Assembly: GCF_029892485.1 (NCBI RefSeq)
Contig: NZ_JARXVG010000018.1
Coordinates: forward strand, 34,608 to 98,607
DNA length: 64,000 bases
Reading direction: 5' to 3'
From: Variovorax boronicumulans
Lineage (GTDB): Bacteria > Pseudomonadota > Gammaproteobacteria > Burkholderiales > Burkholderiaceae_C
Shown: positions 1 through 8,758 of the stretch, piece after piece
How the letters are laid out: every line of letters begins with the position of its first letter
Position numbering within the stretch: the stretch's first letter is position 1
Notes under the pieces: model-generated
What the model saw: only the letters and a program-made list of their open reading frames with translations
Database searches by the model: none
What the model was told of the DNA's origin: nothing
Made by a program: the position numbers and the translations under genes

Positions 1-2
1 CG

Positions 3-716
3 CTCGCGCTGCTCGGCTGGTACTACTGGCGCATGGACGCGGAGCAGTTCGAAATCCTGCGGATGCTGGTGTCGTCCGTGATGCCGCTGGCCACGCTCAC
101 GCTGGTGGTGCTGGGCGTGATCCTGTTCGGCATCACGACCGCCACCGAGTCGGCGGCGGTCGGCGCGGCGGGGGCCTTCCTCATGGCGTGGCAGGCCGGC
201 ACGCTGGACTTCAAGAAGACCAAGGAGGCGGTCTTCCTCACGCTGAAGACCACCTCGATGGTCTGCTGGCTGTTCGTGGGCTCGGCCCTCTTCTCGGCGG
301 TGTTCGCGCTGCTGGGCGGGCAACGCATCATCGAGGAGTGGGTATTGAGCATGAACCTGTCGCCGCTGCAGTTCCTGCTGCTGTCGCAGGCGATCATCTT
401 CGTACTGGGCTGGCCGCTGGAGTGGACCGAGATCATCGTGATCTTCGTGCCCATCTTCCTGCCGCTGCTGGCGCACTTCCAGATCGATCCGCTGCTCTTC
501 GGCGTGCTGGTGTTCGTGAACCTGCAGGCGGCCTTCCTCTCGCCGCCGGTGGCGATGTCGGCCTTCTATCTGAAAGGAGTGTCGCCACCGCACGTGACGA
601 TCAACCAGATATTCGCGGGGATGATGCCGTACATGCTGATCGTGATCCTGTGCATGGTGTTCATGTACATCTGGCCGGGGTTGACGTTGTGGCTGCCGCA
701 GTACCTCTATGGCTGA
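3..716 (+). CDS. TRAP transporter large permease (DctM type), 5'-truncated
   Basis: C-terminal 237 residues of a TRAP-type dicarboxylate or other organic-anion transporter membrane subunit. The reading frame is open to the window edge, so the true start lies upstream. The visible part is a run of long hydrophobic segments in the inner membrane, with the family-typical stretch GVSPPHVTINQIFAG near the C-terminus and the GITTATESAAVGA region near the visible N-terminus. The large subunit moves substrate with sodium after delivery by a periplasmic DctP receptor. The small subunit and receptor would be expected upstream, outside the window. A strong hairpin follows the stop codon. The substrate cannot be read from this fragment. 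Confidence 0.9.
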   Translation, partial: LALLGWYYWRMDAEQFEILRMLVSSVMPLATLTLVVLGVILFGITTATESAAVGAAGAFLMAWQAGTLDFKKTKEAVFLTLKTTSMVCWLFVGSALFSAVFALLGGQRIIEEWVLSMNLSPLQFLLLSQAIIFVLGWPLEWTEIIVIFVPIFLPLLAHFQIDPLLFGVLVFVNLQAAFLSPPVAMSAFYLKGVSPPHVTINQIFAGMMPYMLIVILCMVFMYIWPGLTLWLPQYLYG

Positions 717-725
717 ATCGATGAA

Positions 726-750
726 GGGCGTGCCCGGCACGCCCTTTTTT
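726..750. terminator. Intrinsic terminator after TRAP permease
   Basis: The arms GGGCGTGC and GCACGCCC flank a 3-nt loop and are followed by six T residues on the plus strand. It lies between two convergent genes. The minus-strand gene ends inside its T tract, so the hairpin probably serves mainly the plus-strand transcript. Confidence 0.8.
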
Positions 751-2783
751 CAGCGCCGCCGCTCCACGTACGGCCGCGCCTGCAACAGCACGATCCTGTC
801 GCCCACCGTCGCCCATTCGATGTCCTGATCGACCGCGTGGAAGGTGCGCTTCACGGCAGCGCCCACATTGGCGAGCCGCACGACGAGCTCATCGGTCAGC
901 ACGTTGCGCCCCTGCTCCACCGGCACCTCCTTCACGCCGCCGTCCTTGTCGAGCTGCAGCGCCGTCTCTTCGGCCGACCGGCTCAGCACCTGGATCGCCT
1001 TCGACCAGCTCGAATACATCACCTGCTCGGCCACGCGCTGCCCCTCGACCACGCGGATGCCGATGCCGCGCTTGGCCGAGATGTAGGTGACGTAGGGGTG
1101 GCCGGCGTCGAAGGGATCGCGGGTGATCATCACGCCGGCGTTGGTCGAGTCGATGGCGGTCTGCACGAACACGCCCATCAGCACCGACTCGGCACCGAAG
1201 CCCGCGGCGCTGCGCGCCTCCCAGGCCTCGGGGTTGAACACCGAGGCCCAGACCTTCTTCACCGCGAGCTCGAGCGCATCCCCGGTCTTCACGTTGGGCA
1301 CCGTGGTGTAGAGCCCGGCGCCGCTGAAGCCGGGCAGGTCTTCGGAGTTGGACGAGCTGCGCACGAACACGCCGCCGCCGCCCAGTTGCGACTGCCACGC
1401 GGCGCGCCACGATGCGGCCGTGGCGGTATCGACGGGCCACTTCACGATTTCGTCGCGCAATTGCGCGAGCGCCTTCTGCCGCTGCTGCGGATCGCTCGCG
1501 AAGCCGGGCTGCTGCTGCATGCGCGCGATGCGATCGGCCAGGCCGTGGGTTCGCATGAAGCGGTCGTAGTGCGCGAACGGAATGCAGAAGCCGTCGGGCA
1601 CGGTGGTCGATGGAATGCGCGCGGCCAGCAGGGCGCCGAGGTTGGCGGCCTTCGAGCCGCACTGCGCGCTGTTGCGCGCACGCAGCGAGGCCAGCGGCAG
1701 CAGGCGCGTTTCGCGCAGGTCGGGCTTCACGGCCCTGTCGCTGCCGGGCACTGCGCCTGTGGCGGCGCTGCGCACGGCGCGCGGCGGGAGCGCTGCGATT
1801 TCTTCGGCCGTGAGACGACGCACCTGATAGCCCGAGGCCGCGACCTTGAGCGCGACCCACTGGCCCGCATGCTCGCGCAGCACCGTCGCGGCGCCGCGCA
1901 CATAGGCATTCGGAATGCCCCAGCCCTTGGCCAGCAGGTTGACGTGCGAGAGCGCGGTCGATGGCCTCTCGGTCAGCACGCCGGCCACGGGCGGCAGGTT
2001 GATCGGCACCTGGCGCAGCACGGCGATGTCGTCGGGCAACAGTGCGTTCAGGCCCGATGCGTCGTCCACGATGCGCACGCGTCCCGTCGCGGTGCCGAGG
2101 TTCATGGGCATGTAGGGCTGCTCCCGGATCAGCGCCTCCTGGCTCACGAAATCGATGCCCGCTTCCTTGGCGACGCGATCGTGCAACGTGGAATTGGTCT
2201 TGAACTTCACGGGCGCGAAGAAGCTGGCCTTCACCTGTGCGTCGGCCTGCTTGAGCAGCGGCGCGGTGAGCTGGTCGCCTTCCCAGAATTCATAGGTGAA
2301 GCTGCCGATGTTCTGCTGCCAGCTCAGCGTGCCGAACAGGAAGCGGCGGTCGGGCACGAGGTAGTTGCGGTCGATCTCGCGTTTGCCGGCGCGCGGCGAA
2401 AGACCGGTGTCGCGCACGAAGCGCACGTGCAGCTGGTAGCGCGGCGTATCGATGTAATAGGTGCGCACCGGCCTGGCCTGGCGATCGACGATGAAGAGCA
2501 CATGGGCCAGTTGCATCGGCGTGCCGGGGTCGTAGACACGGGCCAGCGTGTCGAAGTCGCCCTGCCCGCGCAGCGCCGGCAACGAACCGGGCACCGCGGG
2601 ACGCGGAACGAGCTGCGCAGCCGGGCCCTCGGGCTGCGGCTCGTTCTGCCGTTGGTAGAAGGAGGGCTTGCGCGCGAGTTGCGCCTCGGCCGGCAAGGGC
2701 GCGATGGCCGCTGCGCACAGTGCCAACGCCGATAGCCACGCCGGTGCCTTGCGCGTCCGATCCTGGGTGCTGTTGTTCTTCAT
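750..2783 (-). CDS. Exported PEP/pyruvate-dikinase-like protein
   Basis: Protein of 677 residues. The start at 2783 is chosen because AGAGGG lies about 10 nt upstream and the product then begins with a clean signal peptide, hydrophobic at residues 15-33 and ending AEA. Residues about 235-325 resemble the swivelling phosphohistidine domain of PEP-utilising enzymes, with S279-H280 in the LSHVNLLAKGWGIP context. Residues about 370-675 resemble the ATP-binding domain of pyruvate phosphate dikinase: GSKAANLG at 376-383, VRSSSNSEDL at 474-483, and a terminal LLQARP. The histidine domain before the nucleotide domain is the order of alpha-glucan water dikinases, not of PpsA. There is no PEP/pyruvate TIM-barrel domain. 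Residues about 35-230 match nothing I recognise. Substrate unknown. Export of an ATP-using domain is odd. Confidence 0.75.
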   Translation of the reverse strand: MKNNSTQDRTRKAPAWLSALALCAAAIAPLPAEAQLARKPSFYQRQNEPQPEGPAAQLVPRPAVPGSLPALRGQGDFDTLARVYDPGTPMQLAHVLFIVDRQARPVRTYYIDTPRYQLHVRFVRDTGLSPRAGKREIDRNYLVPDRRFLFGTLSWQQNIGSFTYEFWEGDQLTAPLLKQADAQVKASFFAPVKFKTNSTLHDRVAKEAGIDFVSQEALIREQPYMPMNLGTATGRVRIVDDASGLNALLPDDIAVLRQVPINLPPVAGVLTERPSTALSHVNLLAKGWGIPNAYVRGAATVLREHAGQWVALKVAASGYQVRRLTAEEIAALPPRAVRSAATGAVPGSDRAVKPDLRETRLLPLASLRARNSAQCGSKAANLGALLAARIPSTTVPDGFCIPFAHYDRFMRTHGLADRIARMQQQPGFASDPQQRQKALAQLRDEIVKWPVDTATAASWRAAWQSQLGGGGVFVRSSSNSEDLPGFSGAGLYTTVPNVKTGDALELAVKKVWASVFNPEAWEARSAAGFGAESVLMGVFVQTAIDSTNAGVMITRDPFDAGHPYVTYISAKRGIGIRVVEGQRVAEQVMYSSWSKAIQVLSRSAEETALQLDKDGGVKEVPVEQGRNVLTDELVVRLANVGAAVKRTFHAVDQDIEWATVGDRIVLLQARPYVERRR

Positions 2784-2908
2784 GGGGTGTCCCTCTTGTT
2801 GCGGGGCGAATTCTCGCTTGCGTCGCCGCGGGCGGCACACGCGCCAAGTCCCATGGAAAGCGCTGCCATCGACCGCCCGCTACAGTCGCCCGAAAGGAGC
2901 TTCTTCTC

Positions 2909-4267
2909 ATGCCCACATTCGACTTCGACCTCTTCGTCATCGGCGGCGGCAGCGGCGGCGTTCGCGCTGCGCGCATGGCGGCGCAGACGGGGGCCCGCGT
3001 GGGGCTGGCCGAGGCCGCCGATCTCGGCGGCACCTGCGTCAACGTGGGCTGCATTCCCAAGAAGCTCTACAGCTATGCGGCCGGCTATGCCGAATCGTTC
3101 GAGGAGGCCGCGGGCTACGGCTGGAAACTGCCCGCCGAGCCGCAGTTCGACTGGGCGCTCCTCAAGTCGCAGCGTGCCAAGGAAATCGGCCGTCTCAATG
3201 GCATCTACGCCTCGCTGCTGAAGAACTCGGGCGTCGCGGTGATCGCCGGATGGGCGCAGCTGGTCGATGGCCACACGGTGGAAATCGACGGCAAGCGCCA
3301 CACCGCGCGCCACCTGCTCGTGGCCACCGGCGGCACGCCTTTCGTGCCGGACATTCCGGGCCGCGAGCACATCGTGACGTCCGATGCGATGTTCGACCTC
3401 GACCCGTTCCCCCAGCGCCTGCTGGTGGTGGGCGGTGGCTACATCGCGTGCGAATTCGCGTCGATCTTCAACGGCCTGGGCTCCAAGGTGACGCAGCTGC
3501 ACCGCCGCGCGCATCTGCTCACCGGCTTCGACGACGACGTGCGTCAGTTCCTCGCGAACGAGATGGGCAAGGCGGGCGTCGATGTGCGGCTGAACTGCGA
3601 GGCCTCGTCGATCGCGCGCGGTCCGCACGGGCTGGTCGTGACGCTCGCGCGCGGCCAGCAGGTCGAAGCCGACACGGTGCTGTTCGCCACCGGCCGCGTG
3701 CCCAACACGCAGGGGCTCGGCCTCGAAGCGGCTGGCGTGAAGCTAGACGACAAGGGCGCCATCGCGGTCGATGCGCACTACCGCACCTCGGTGCCGTCGA
3801 TCTACGCGGTGGGCGATGTGTCCACGCGGGTGCAGCTCACACCGGTCGCGCTGGCCGAAGCGATGGTGGTGGTCGACGAGCTGTTCGGCAAAGGCAAGCG
3901 CCGCATGGACTACGAATTCATCCCCACGGCGGTGTTCACCCATCCGAACATCGGCACCTGCGGCTACACCGAACTCGATGCGCGTGCGAAGTTCGGCGAG
4001 GTCACGGTGTTCTCCAGCGAATTCAAGTCGCTGCGCCACACGCTCTCGGGCCGCAGCGAGCGCACCTTCATGAAGCTGGTGGTGGACAAGAAGAGCGACC
4101 GCGTAGTCGGCCTGCACATGGTGGGCGCGGACGCAGGCGAAGTCGTGCAGGGCTTCGCGGTGGCGATGCGCGCCGGTGCGACGAAGGCGATCTTCGACAG
4201 CACCATCGGCATTCACCCGACGGGTGCCGAAGAGTTCGTCACCATGCGCGAACCCATGCCTGGATAG
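2909..4267 (+). CDS. gor: Glutathione-disulfide reductase
   Basis: FAD- and NADPH-dependent enzyme of 452 residues that reduces glutathione disulfide in the cytoplasm. An N-terminal Rossmann motif (IGGGSGG, residues 11-17) binds FAD. The redox-active disulfide is C43/C48 in GTCVNVGCIPKK. A second GGGYIACEFA motif binds NADPH, and the C-terminal dimerisation domain carries the catalytic H436-E441 pair in HPTGAEE. The start at 2909 is preceded by AAAGGAG with about 10 nt spacing; an upstream in-frame extension lacks any such signal. Length and motifs are standard for the family. It is transcribed alone, divergent from the exported dikinase-like gene. Confidence 0.95.
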   Translation: MPTFDFDLFVIGGGSGGVRAARMAAQTGARVGLAEAADLGGTCVNVGCIPKKLYSYAAGYAESFEEAAGYGWKLPAEPQFDWALLKSQRAKEIGRLNGIYASLLKNSGVAVIAGWAQLVDGHTVEIDGKRHTARHLLVATGGTPFVPDIPGREHIVTSDAMFDLDPFPQRLLVVGGGYIACEFASIFNGLGSKVTQLHRRAHLLTGFDDDVRQFLANEMGKAGVDVRLNCEASSIARGPHGLVVTLARGQQVEADTVLFATGRVPNTQGLGLEAAGVKLDDKGAIAVDAHYRTSVPSIYAVGDVSTRVQLTPVALAEAMVVVDELFGKGKRRMDYEFIPTAVFTHPNIGTCGYTELDARAKFGEVTVFSSEFKSLRHTLSGRSERTFMKLVVDKKSDRVVGLHMVGADAGEVVQGFAVAMRAGATKAIFDSTIGIHPTGAEEFVTMREPMPG

Positions 4268-4377
4268 GGCTCGCCCCCAGGCTTCGCGCACTTCGTGTCG
4301 CTTCTCCAACCCCCTACCGGGGGCAACACCTGCGGCCCGGCGAAGCCGGTTCCGCGGTGTTCCGCGAAAAGAGGGGG
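4268..4377. repeat. Intergenic palindrome-rich repeat-like segment
   Basis: The 110 bases between gor and the convergent reductase gene carry small perfect inverted repeats: CCCCC/GGGGG at 4310-4314/4319-4323, and CCGGC/GCCGG at 4337-4341/4345-4349. No ORF is credible here. The style resembles dispersed intergenic repeats of Comamonadaceae. No second full copy occurs in this window, so the repeat status is inferred. Confidence 0.4.
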
Positions 4378-5277
4378 TCAGCGAGGCTGCTGTTTTCCTT
4401 CGAGGAGCTTCACCATCACGAACAGCACGCGGTTCGCGGGCGTGGACACACCGAGCGCCTCGCCGCGGCGCACGACCAGGCCGTTGAGATGGTCGATCTC
4501 GCTGAGCTTGCCGCGTGCGAGATCCTGCGCGGTCGATGAGTACTGCGAAGGCATCGACTGCGCGATGCCGCGGATGGCCGCATCGGTGTCGCCGGGGATG
4601 GTGACGCCTTCGGCCTTCGCCACGGCGAGGCATTCGGCGACCACGTCGCGGATCACATCGGCCACGCCCGTGCCTTTCACGAGTTCGCCATAGGGCAGTT
4701 GCGACACGGCCGACAGCGCGTTGTAGGCGCAATTCAGGACCAGCTTGGCCCAGAGCGAGCCGCGCACGTTGTCGGAAATCTGGGTGGGCACGCCAGCGGC
4801 GACCAGGTGCTGCGCGACCTGCTCGCTCGCGCGCGAAGGCGCGATGACCAGCTCGCCGCGGCCATGGTGCTTCACATGGCCCGGGCCGGCCATCTCGGTC
4901 GCCACGTAGACCACGGCGGCCGCCACTTCGTTGGCAAGCACCGAGCGCACGCGCTCGTCGTTGTCGACACCGTTCTGCAGCGTAAGCACCAGCGCATCGG
5001 GCGAGAGGTGCGGCTTGATCTGCGCGGCGGCCGATTCGCTGTCGGTGGACTTCACGCAGAACAGCACGAGATCGGCGCCCTGCACCGCGCTCGCCTCGGT
5101 GCTCGCACCGAGCCGCACCTGTTCGTCGAAGCTCTTCGTCTCCAGCCGAAGGCCGTTCGCGCGAACGGCCTCCACATGCGAAGGCCGCCCGATCAGCACC
5201 ACTTCGTGGCCCGCGCGCGCCAGCATGGCGCCGTAGTAGCAGCCGACTGCGCCGGCGCCCATGACTGCGACTTTCAT
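4378..5277 (-). CDS. 2-dehydropantoate 2-reductase family protein
   Basis: NADPH-dependent oxidoreductase of 299 residues, of the ApbA/PanE family, which reduces ketopantoate to pantoate for coenzyme A synthesis. The N-terminal dinucleotide-binding motif is MGAGAVGCYYG (residues 6-16). The central NVRGSLWAKLVLNCAYN segment carries the family lysine and asparagines of the active site. The C-terminal helical domain ends in a basic tail. The start at 5277 gives the Rossmann strand directly at the N-terminus, with AGGAAA upstream. Comamonadaceae often hold several paralogues, some acting on other 2-oxoacids, so the panE role is probable but not certain. It is divergent from amn, sharing a 61-nt intergenic region. 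Confidence 0.85.
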   Translation of the reverse strand: MKVAVMGAGAVGCYYGAMLARAGHEVVLIGRPSHVEAVRANGLRLETKSFDEQVRLGASTEASAVQGADLVLFCVKSTDSESAAAQIKPHLSPDALVLTLQNGVDNDERVRSVLANEVAAAVVYVATEMAGPGHVKHHGRGELVIAPSRASEQVAQHLVAAGVPTQISDNVRGSLWAKLVLNCAYNALSAVSQLPYGELVKGTGVADVIRDVVAECLAVAKAEGVTIPGDTDAAIRGIAQSMPSQYSSTAQDLARGKLSEIDHLNGLVVRRGEALGVSTPANRVLFVMVKLLEGKQQPR

Positions 5278-5338
5278 CGATTCGTTTTCCTGGTTGTCTG
5301 TCCAGCCATAGGTTAACGGCCCATTGCACAATGCCGCC

Positions 5339-6856
5339 ATGCCCTACATGCCCACATTCGTCGCCCCCGCCCGCTTCACCGACGCCGCTGCCGCGCTCGA
5401 CCAGGTCAAGGCCATCTACCAGGGCGGGCTCGCCCATCTGCGCGAGTCGATGCTGCGCTTCGTGGCCGGCGAGGCGCTGCCGGGCCGGGTGCGGGCCTGC
5501 TATCCGTTCGTCCGGGTGCACACCCACACCGTTTCGCGCCACACGCCGCCGGCCAATGCCGGCCTGAGCTACGGCTTCGTGGCCGGGCCCGGCCGCTACG
5601 AGACCACGCTGACGCGGCCCGATCTCTTCTCGCGCTACTACCTCGACCAGTTCCGCCTGCTGCTGGAAAACCACCAGGTCGAACTCGAGGTGGGCACCAG
5701 CACCCAGCCCATTCCAATTCACTTCTCGTTCGCCGAGAACGACCACATCGAAGGCACGATGAGCGACGACCGCCGCGCGCTGATGCGCGACGTGTTCGAC
5801 CTGCCCGACCTGGGCGTGATGGACGACGGCATCGCCAACGGCACCTTCGAGGCGCGCGACGGCGAGGCGCAGCCGCTGTCGCTCTTCACGGCCGCACGCG
5901 TCGATTACTCGCTGCACCGCCTGCGCCACTACACCGGGACCGCGCCCGAGTGGTTCCAGAACTTCGTGCTGTTCACCAACTACCAGTTCTACATCGACGA
6001 GTTCGTGCGGCTGGGCCACGAAGCCATGGCCGACGAGAACAGCGAATACATCGCCTTCATAGAGCCGGGCAACGTGGTCACGCGCCGGCGCGGGCTCGAT
6101 GCCGGCGCTAGCGCCACCTTCGGCCACCTGCTCGACGGCAGCCAAGGCACGGCACCGCCGCGGCTGCCGCAGATGCCGGCCTACCACCTGGTGCGCGAGG
6201 ACTACAGCGGCATCACCATGACGAACATCGGCGTGGGTCCGGCCAACGCCAAGACCATCACCGACCACATCGCCGTGCTGCGCCCGCACGCCTGGATGAT
6301 GCTGGGCCACTGCGCGGGCCTGCGCAACACGCAGCAGTTGGGCGACTACGTGCTGGCGCACGCCTATGTGCGCGAGGACCATGTGCTCGACGAGGAACTG
6401 CCGCTGTGGGTGCCGATTCCGGCGCTGTCGGAGATCCAGCTCGCACTGGAAAAGGCCGTGGCCGACATCACGCGCTACGAAGGCCCCGACCTCAAGAAGA
6501 TCATGCGCACCGGCACCGTGGCGAGCACCGACAACCGCAACTGGGAGCTTCTGCCCGGCAACCAGCCGCAGCGCCGTTTCAGCCAGAGCCGCGCGGTGGC
6601 GCTCGATATGGAAAGCGCGACCATCGCGGCCAACGGCTTCCGTTTCCGCGTGCCCTACGGCACTTTGTTGTGCGTGAGCGACAAACCGCTGCACGGCGAG
6701 ATCAAGCTGCCCGGCATGGCCAACCACTTCTACCGCGAGCGGGTGGAGCAGCACCTGCGCATCGGCATGCGGGCCATCGACATCCTTCGGGAAGAGGGTT
6801 CGACCCGGCTGCACAGCCGCAAGCTGCGCAGCTTCGCGGAGGTCGCTTTCCAGTAA
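5339..6856 (+). CDS. amn: AMP nucleosidase
   Basis: Cytoplasmic enzyme of 505 residues that splits AMP into adenine and ribose 5-phosphate, part of purine salvage and adenylate balance. An N-terminal Amn-specific domain (about residues 10-175) precedes a nucleoside-phosphorylase fold. Visible signatures are EDYSGITMTNIGVGPANAKT, LRPHAWMMLGHCAGLRNTQ, and a C-terminal VALDMESATIAANGFRFRVP block containing the catalytic-pocket DMES motif. ATG 5339 is preferred. A TTG five codons earlier and an ATG three codons later are alternatives, and none has a strong ribosome site. The gene is monocistronic; the next gene begins 100 nt later. Confidence 0.93.
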   Translation: MPYMPTFVAPARFTDAAAALDQVKAIYQGGLAHLRESMLRFVAGEALPGRVRACYPFVRVHTHTVSRHTPPANAGLSYGFVAGPGRYETTLTRPDLFSRYYLDQFRLLLENHQVELEVGTSTQPIPIHFSFAENDHIEGTMSDDRRALMRDVFDLPDLGVMDDGIANGTFEARDGEAQPLSLFTAARVDYSLHRLRHYTGTAPEWFQNFVLFTNYQFYIDEFVRLGHEAMADENSEYIAFIEPGNVVTRRRGLDAGASATFGHLLDGSQGTAPPRLPQMPAYHLVREDYSGITMTNIGVGPANAKTITDHIAVLRPHAWMMLGHCAGLRNTQQLGDYVLAHAYVREDHVLDEELPLWVPIPALSEIQLALEKAVADITRYEGPDLKKIMRTGTVASTDNRNWELLPGNQPQRRFSQSRAVALDMESATIAANGFRFRVPYGTLLCVSDKPLHGEIKLPGMANHFYRERVEQHLRIGMRAIDILREEGSTRLHSRKLRSFAEVAFQ

Positions 6857-6956
6857 TAGTTGGCGTCACCTAGGGTTTTCACCTAGACATGGATGCGGGC
6901 GTTTTTCACGTTTCGCAGACATCATCCGGTTACCTTTGTAAGCAACTGGAAACAAA

Positions 6957-7970
6957 ATGTCTAGATCGTCGACCGCGGGCCTTTCCCGCCGCAACTTCAG
7001 CGCATGGATGGCGGGCGGCGTTGCCGCCGCAGGCGCCGGCCAGGCCGCGCTGCTGTGGCCCCGGTCGGCCGGCGCGGCCGAATCGCAGCTGGTTGCCAAG
7101 CTGCGCATCGTGATTCCCGCCAATGAAGGCGGCGGCTGGGACCAGACCGGCCGCGCGCTCGGCGCGGCGCTGCTGGCCTCGGGCGCGGTGGGCGACGTGG
7201 TCTACGAGAACATCGGCGGCAAGGGCGGCACCATCGGCCTGGCAAAGTACGTCGAGAAATACGACGCCGACCCCGACACCCTCTTGATGAGCGGCATGGT
7301 GATGGTCGGTGCGGTCGCACTGCAGAAACCCGCAGTCACCATGGCCCAGGTCGCCCCGGTGGCGCGCCTGACCAGCGACTACGAAGTCGTGGCAGTGAAG
7401 GCCGATTCGCCCATCAAGACCCCCAAGGACCTGATCGCCCAGCTGCGTGCCGATGCGGCCAAGACCGTCATCGCCGGCGGCTCGGCCGGCGGCGTCGACC
7501 ACATGTACGCCGGCATGCTGGCGCGCGTGGCCGGCAACGCCGCGAATCTGGTCTACCAGCCGTACCCGGGCGGCGCACAGGTGGTGGAGGCGCTGGAAAC
7601 GGGCAAGGCCGTGGCCGGCATTTCCGGCTATAGCGAATTCAGCGAGGCGCTGGCCGGCGGCAAGCTGCGCGCGATCGGCGTGTCGGCGAAGCGTCCGTTC
7701 CAGGGCATTCCGTCGGTGCGCGAACAGGGCGTGGACGCCGACCTCGCCAACTGGCGCGGCGTGCTCACCGGCAAGAAGGTGCCGGCCGAGCGCCGCGCCG
7801 TGCTGCTGGAAGCCGTGCGCCGCGCCACCGGCGCCGATGTCTGGCAAAAGACCATCAAGCGCAACAACTGGGATGCGTACTGGATGGCGGGCAAGGACTT
7901 CGAGAGCTTCCTCGAACTCGACCTGGCGATGGCCGGGCCGATGATCTATCTGCTGAAACTCAAGGCCTGA
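6957..7970 (+). CDS. Tripartite tricarboxylate transporter (Bug) receptor, Tat-type signal
   Basis: Periplasmic solute-binding protein of 337 residues of the TctC/Bug family. The N-terminus carries a twin-arginine-like motif, SRRNFSAWM at residues 10-18, then a hydrophobic stretch and an alanine-rich cleavage region near residue 40, suggesting export of the folded protein. Typical family segments follow: VIPANEGGGWDQTGRALG, ENIGGKGGTIGL and VYQPYPGGAQVVEALETGK. The membrane partners TctA and TctB are not nearby, so this is an orphan receptor, as is common in Burkholderiales. The ligand is unknown. The gene sits 100 nt after amn and ends 9 nt before the convergent regulator. Confidence 0.85.
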   Translation: MSRSSTAGLSRRNFSAWMAGGVAAAGAGQAALLWPRSAGAAESQLVAKLRIVIPANEGGGWDQTGRALGAALLASGAVGDVVYENIGGKGGTIGLAKYVEKYDADPDTLLMSGMVMVGAVALQKPAVTMAQVAPVARLTSDYEVVAVKADSPIKTPKDLIAQLRADAAKTVIAGGSAGGVDHMYAGMLARVAGNAANLVYQPYPGGAQVVEALETGKAVAGISGYSEFSEALAGGKLRAIGVSAKRPFQGIPSVREQGVDADLANWRGVLTGKKVPAERRAVLLEAVRRATGADVWQKTIKRNNWDAYWMAGKDFESFLELDLAMAGPMIYLLKLKA

Positions 7971-7979
7971 GAACAGCCT

Positions 7980-8675
7980 TCAGGCGAACAGCTCCGGCAT
8001 CTCGCGCTGCGCCCTGGGCGTGAGCTTGAGTTCGCGCCCGTCGAGTTCCTGCCGCACCCAGCCGCGGCGCAGCGACAACTGCAGCCATGCAGCCCCCAGC
8101 GCACCGCCAAGATGCGGGCGGCGTTCGCTCCAGTCGAGGCATGCGCAGGCAAAACGACGGCGCGAGCGGCGCACCGCATCGATTTCCACACCCAGGCTTT
8201 CCAACGCGATCGCGCCTTCGGGCGTGAGTTCGTACGAGCCGCTCTGCAGGCCGCTGAGCCAGCCCTGCGCATGCAGCCGGTCGTGCAGCGCAACGCCGGC
8301 CGTGCCCGCCATGTGGTCGTAGCAGGTGCGCGCGGCGCGCAGGCGGCTCGGCGTGTTCGGCTTGAACTCGACCGCGCGCGGCGCGCCGGCCACGACCATC
8401 AGGCTTTCGAGCGCGGCCGCGACGTTGTCATCGGCGAGCCTGAAGTAGCGGTGCTTGCCCTGCACGAGCACTTCGACCAATCGCTCTTCCTTCAGGCGCG
8501 CGAGGTGCGCGCTCGCGGTGGAGGCGGCCACCTCGGCGACAGTGGCAAGCTCGGTCGCGGTGCGCGCGTGGCCGTCCATCAGGCAGTTCAGCATGCGGGC
8601 GCGGGCCGGCTCGGCGATGGCGCCGGCGAGGCGGGCCAGTTGCAGGTCCGCGTTGGAAGATGAAGTCGTGTCCAT
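7980..8675 (-). CDS. ArsR-type winged-helix transcriptional regulator
   Basis: DNA-binding protein of 231 residues. Residues about 10-95 form an ArsR-like winged helix: ARARMLNCLMDG, then the recognition-helix region VAASTASAHLARLKEERLV, then a wing with GKHRYFRLAD. The C-terminal half is not the short ArsR dimerisation helix but a longer domain of about 130 residues with Cys and His residues, such as CYDHMAG and RRFACACLDWSERRPH, which could bind a ligand. Start 8675 follows from the family N-terminus. It is divergent from the P450 gene, with a perfect 8-bp inverted repeat in the 83-nt gap, so P450 is the likely target. Effector unknown. Confidence 0.82.
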   Translation of the reverse strand: MDTTSSSNADLQLARLAGAIAEPARARMLNCLMDGHARTATELATVAEVAASTASAHLARLKEERLVEVLVQGKHRYFRLADDNVAAALESLMVVAGAPRAVEFKPNTPSRLRAARTCYDHMAGTAGVALHDRLHAQGWLSGLQSGSYELTPEGAIALESLGVEIDAVRRSRRRFACACLDWSERRPHLGGALGAAWLQLSLRRGWVRQELDGRELKLTPRAQREMPELFA

Positions 8676-8704
8676 GCGCCCATCGTAAAACGCGGCCGCA
8701 ATCG

Positions 8705-8728
8705 ACACTTCGTTCGCGGGCGAAGTGT
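8705..8728. promoter_or_regulatory. Inverted repeat, candidate ArsR-type operator
   Basis: The arms ACACTTCG (8705-8712) and CGAAGTGT (8721-8728) are perfect, separated by 8 nt, midway between the divergent regulator and P450 starts. Size and spacing suit a winged-helix dimer. Binding is inferred. Confidence 0.5.
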
Positions 8729-8758
8729 GACGGCGGCGGCAATTGCACACTGCGCGCC

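Noticed and set aside
837..2735. Plus-strand frame of 632 codons opposite the dikinase-like gene
   Set aside because: Antisense shadow, His/Arg/Gly-rich; the minus-strand frame has phosphohistidine and ATP-domain motifs.
3743..6814. Minus-strand frame of 1023 codons spanning gor, the reductase and amn
   Set aside because: It crosses three real genes on both strands and has no coherent domains.
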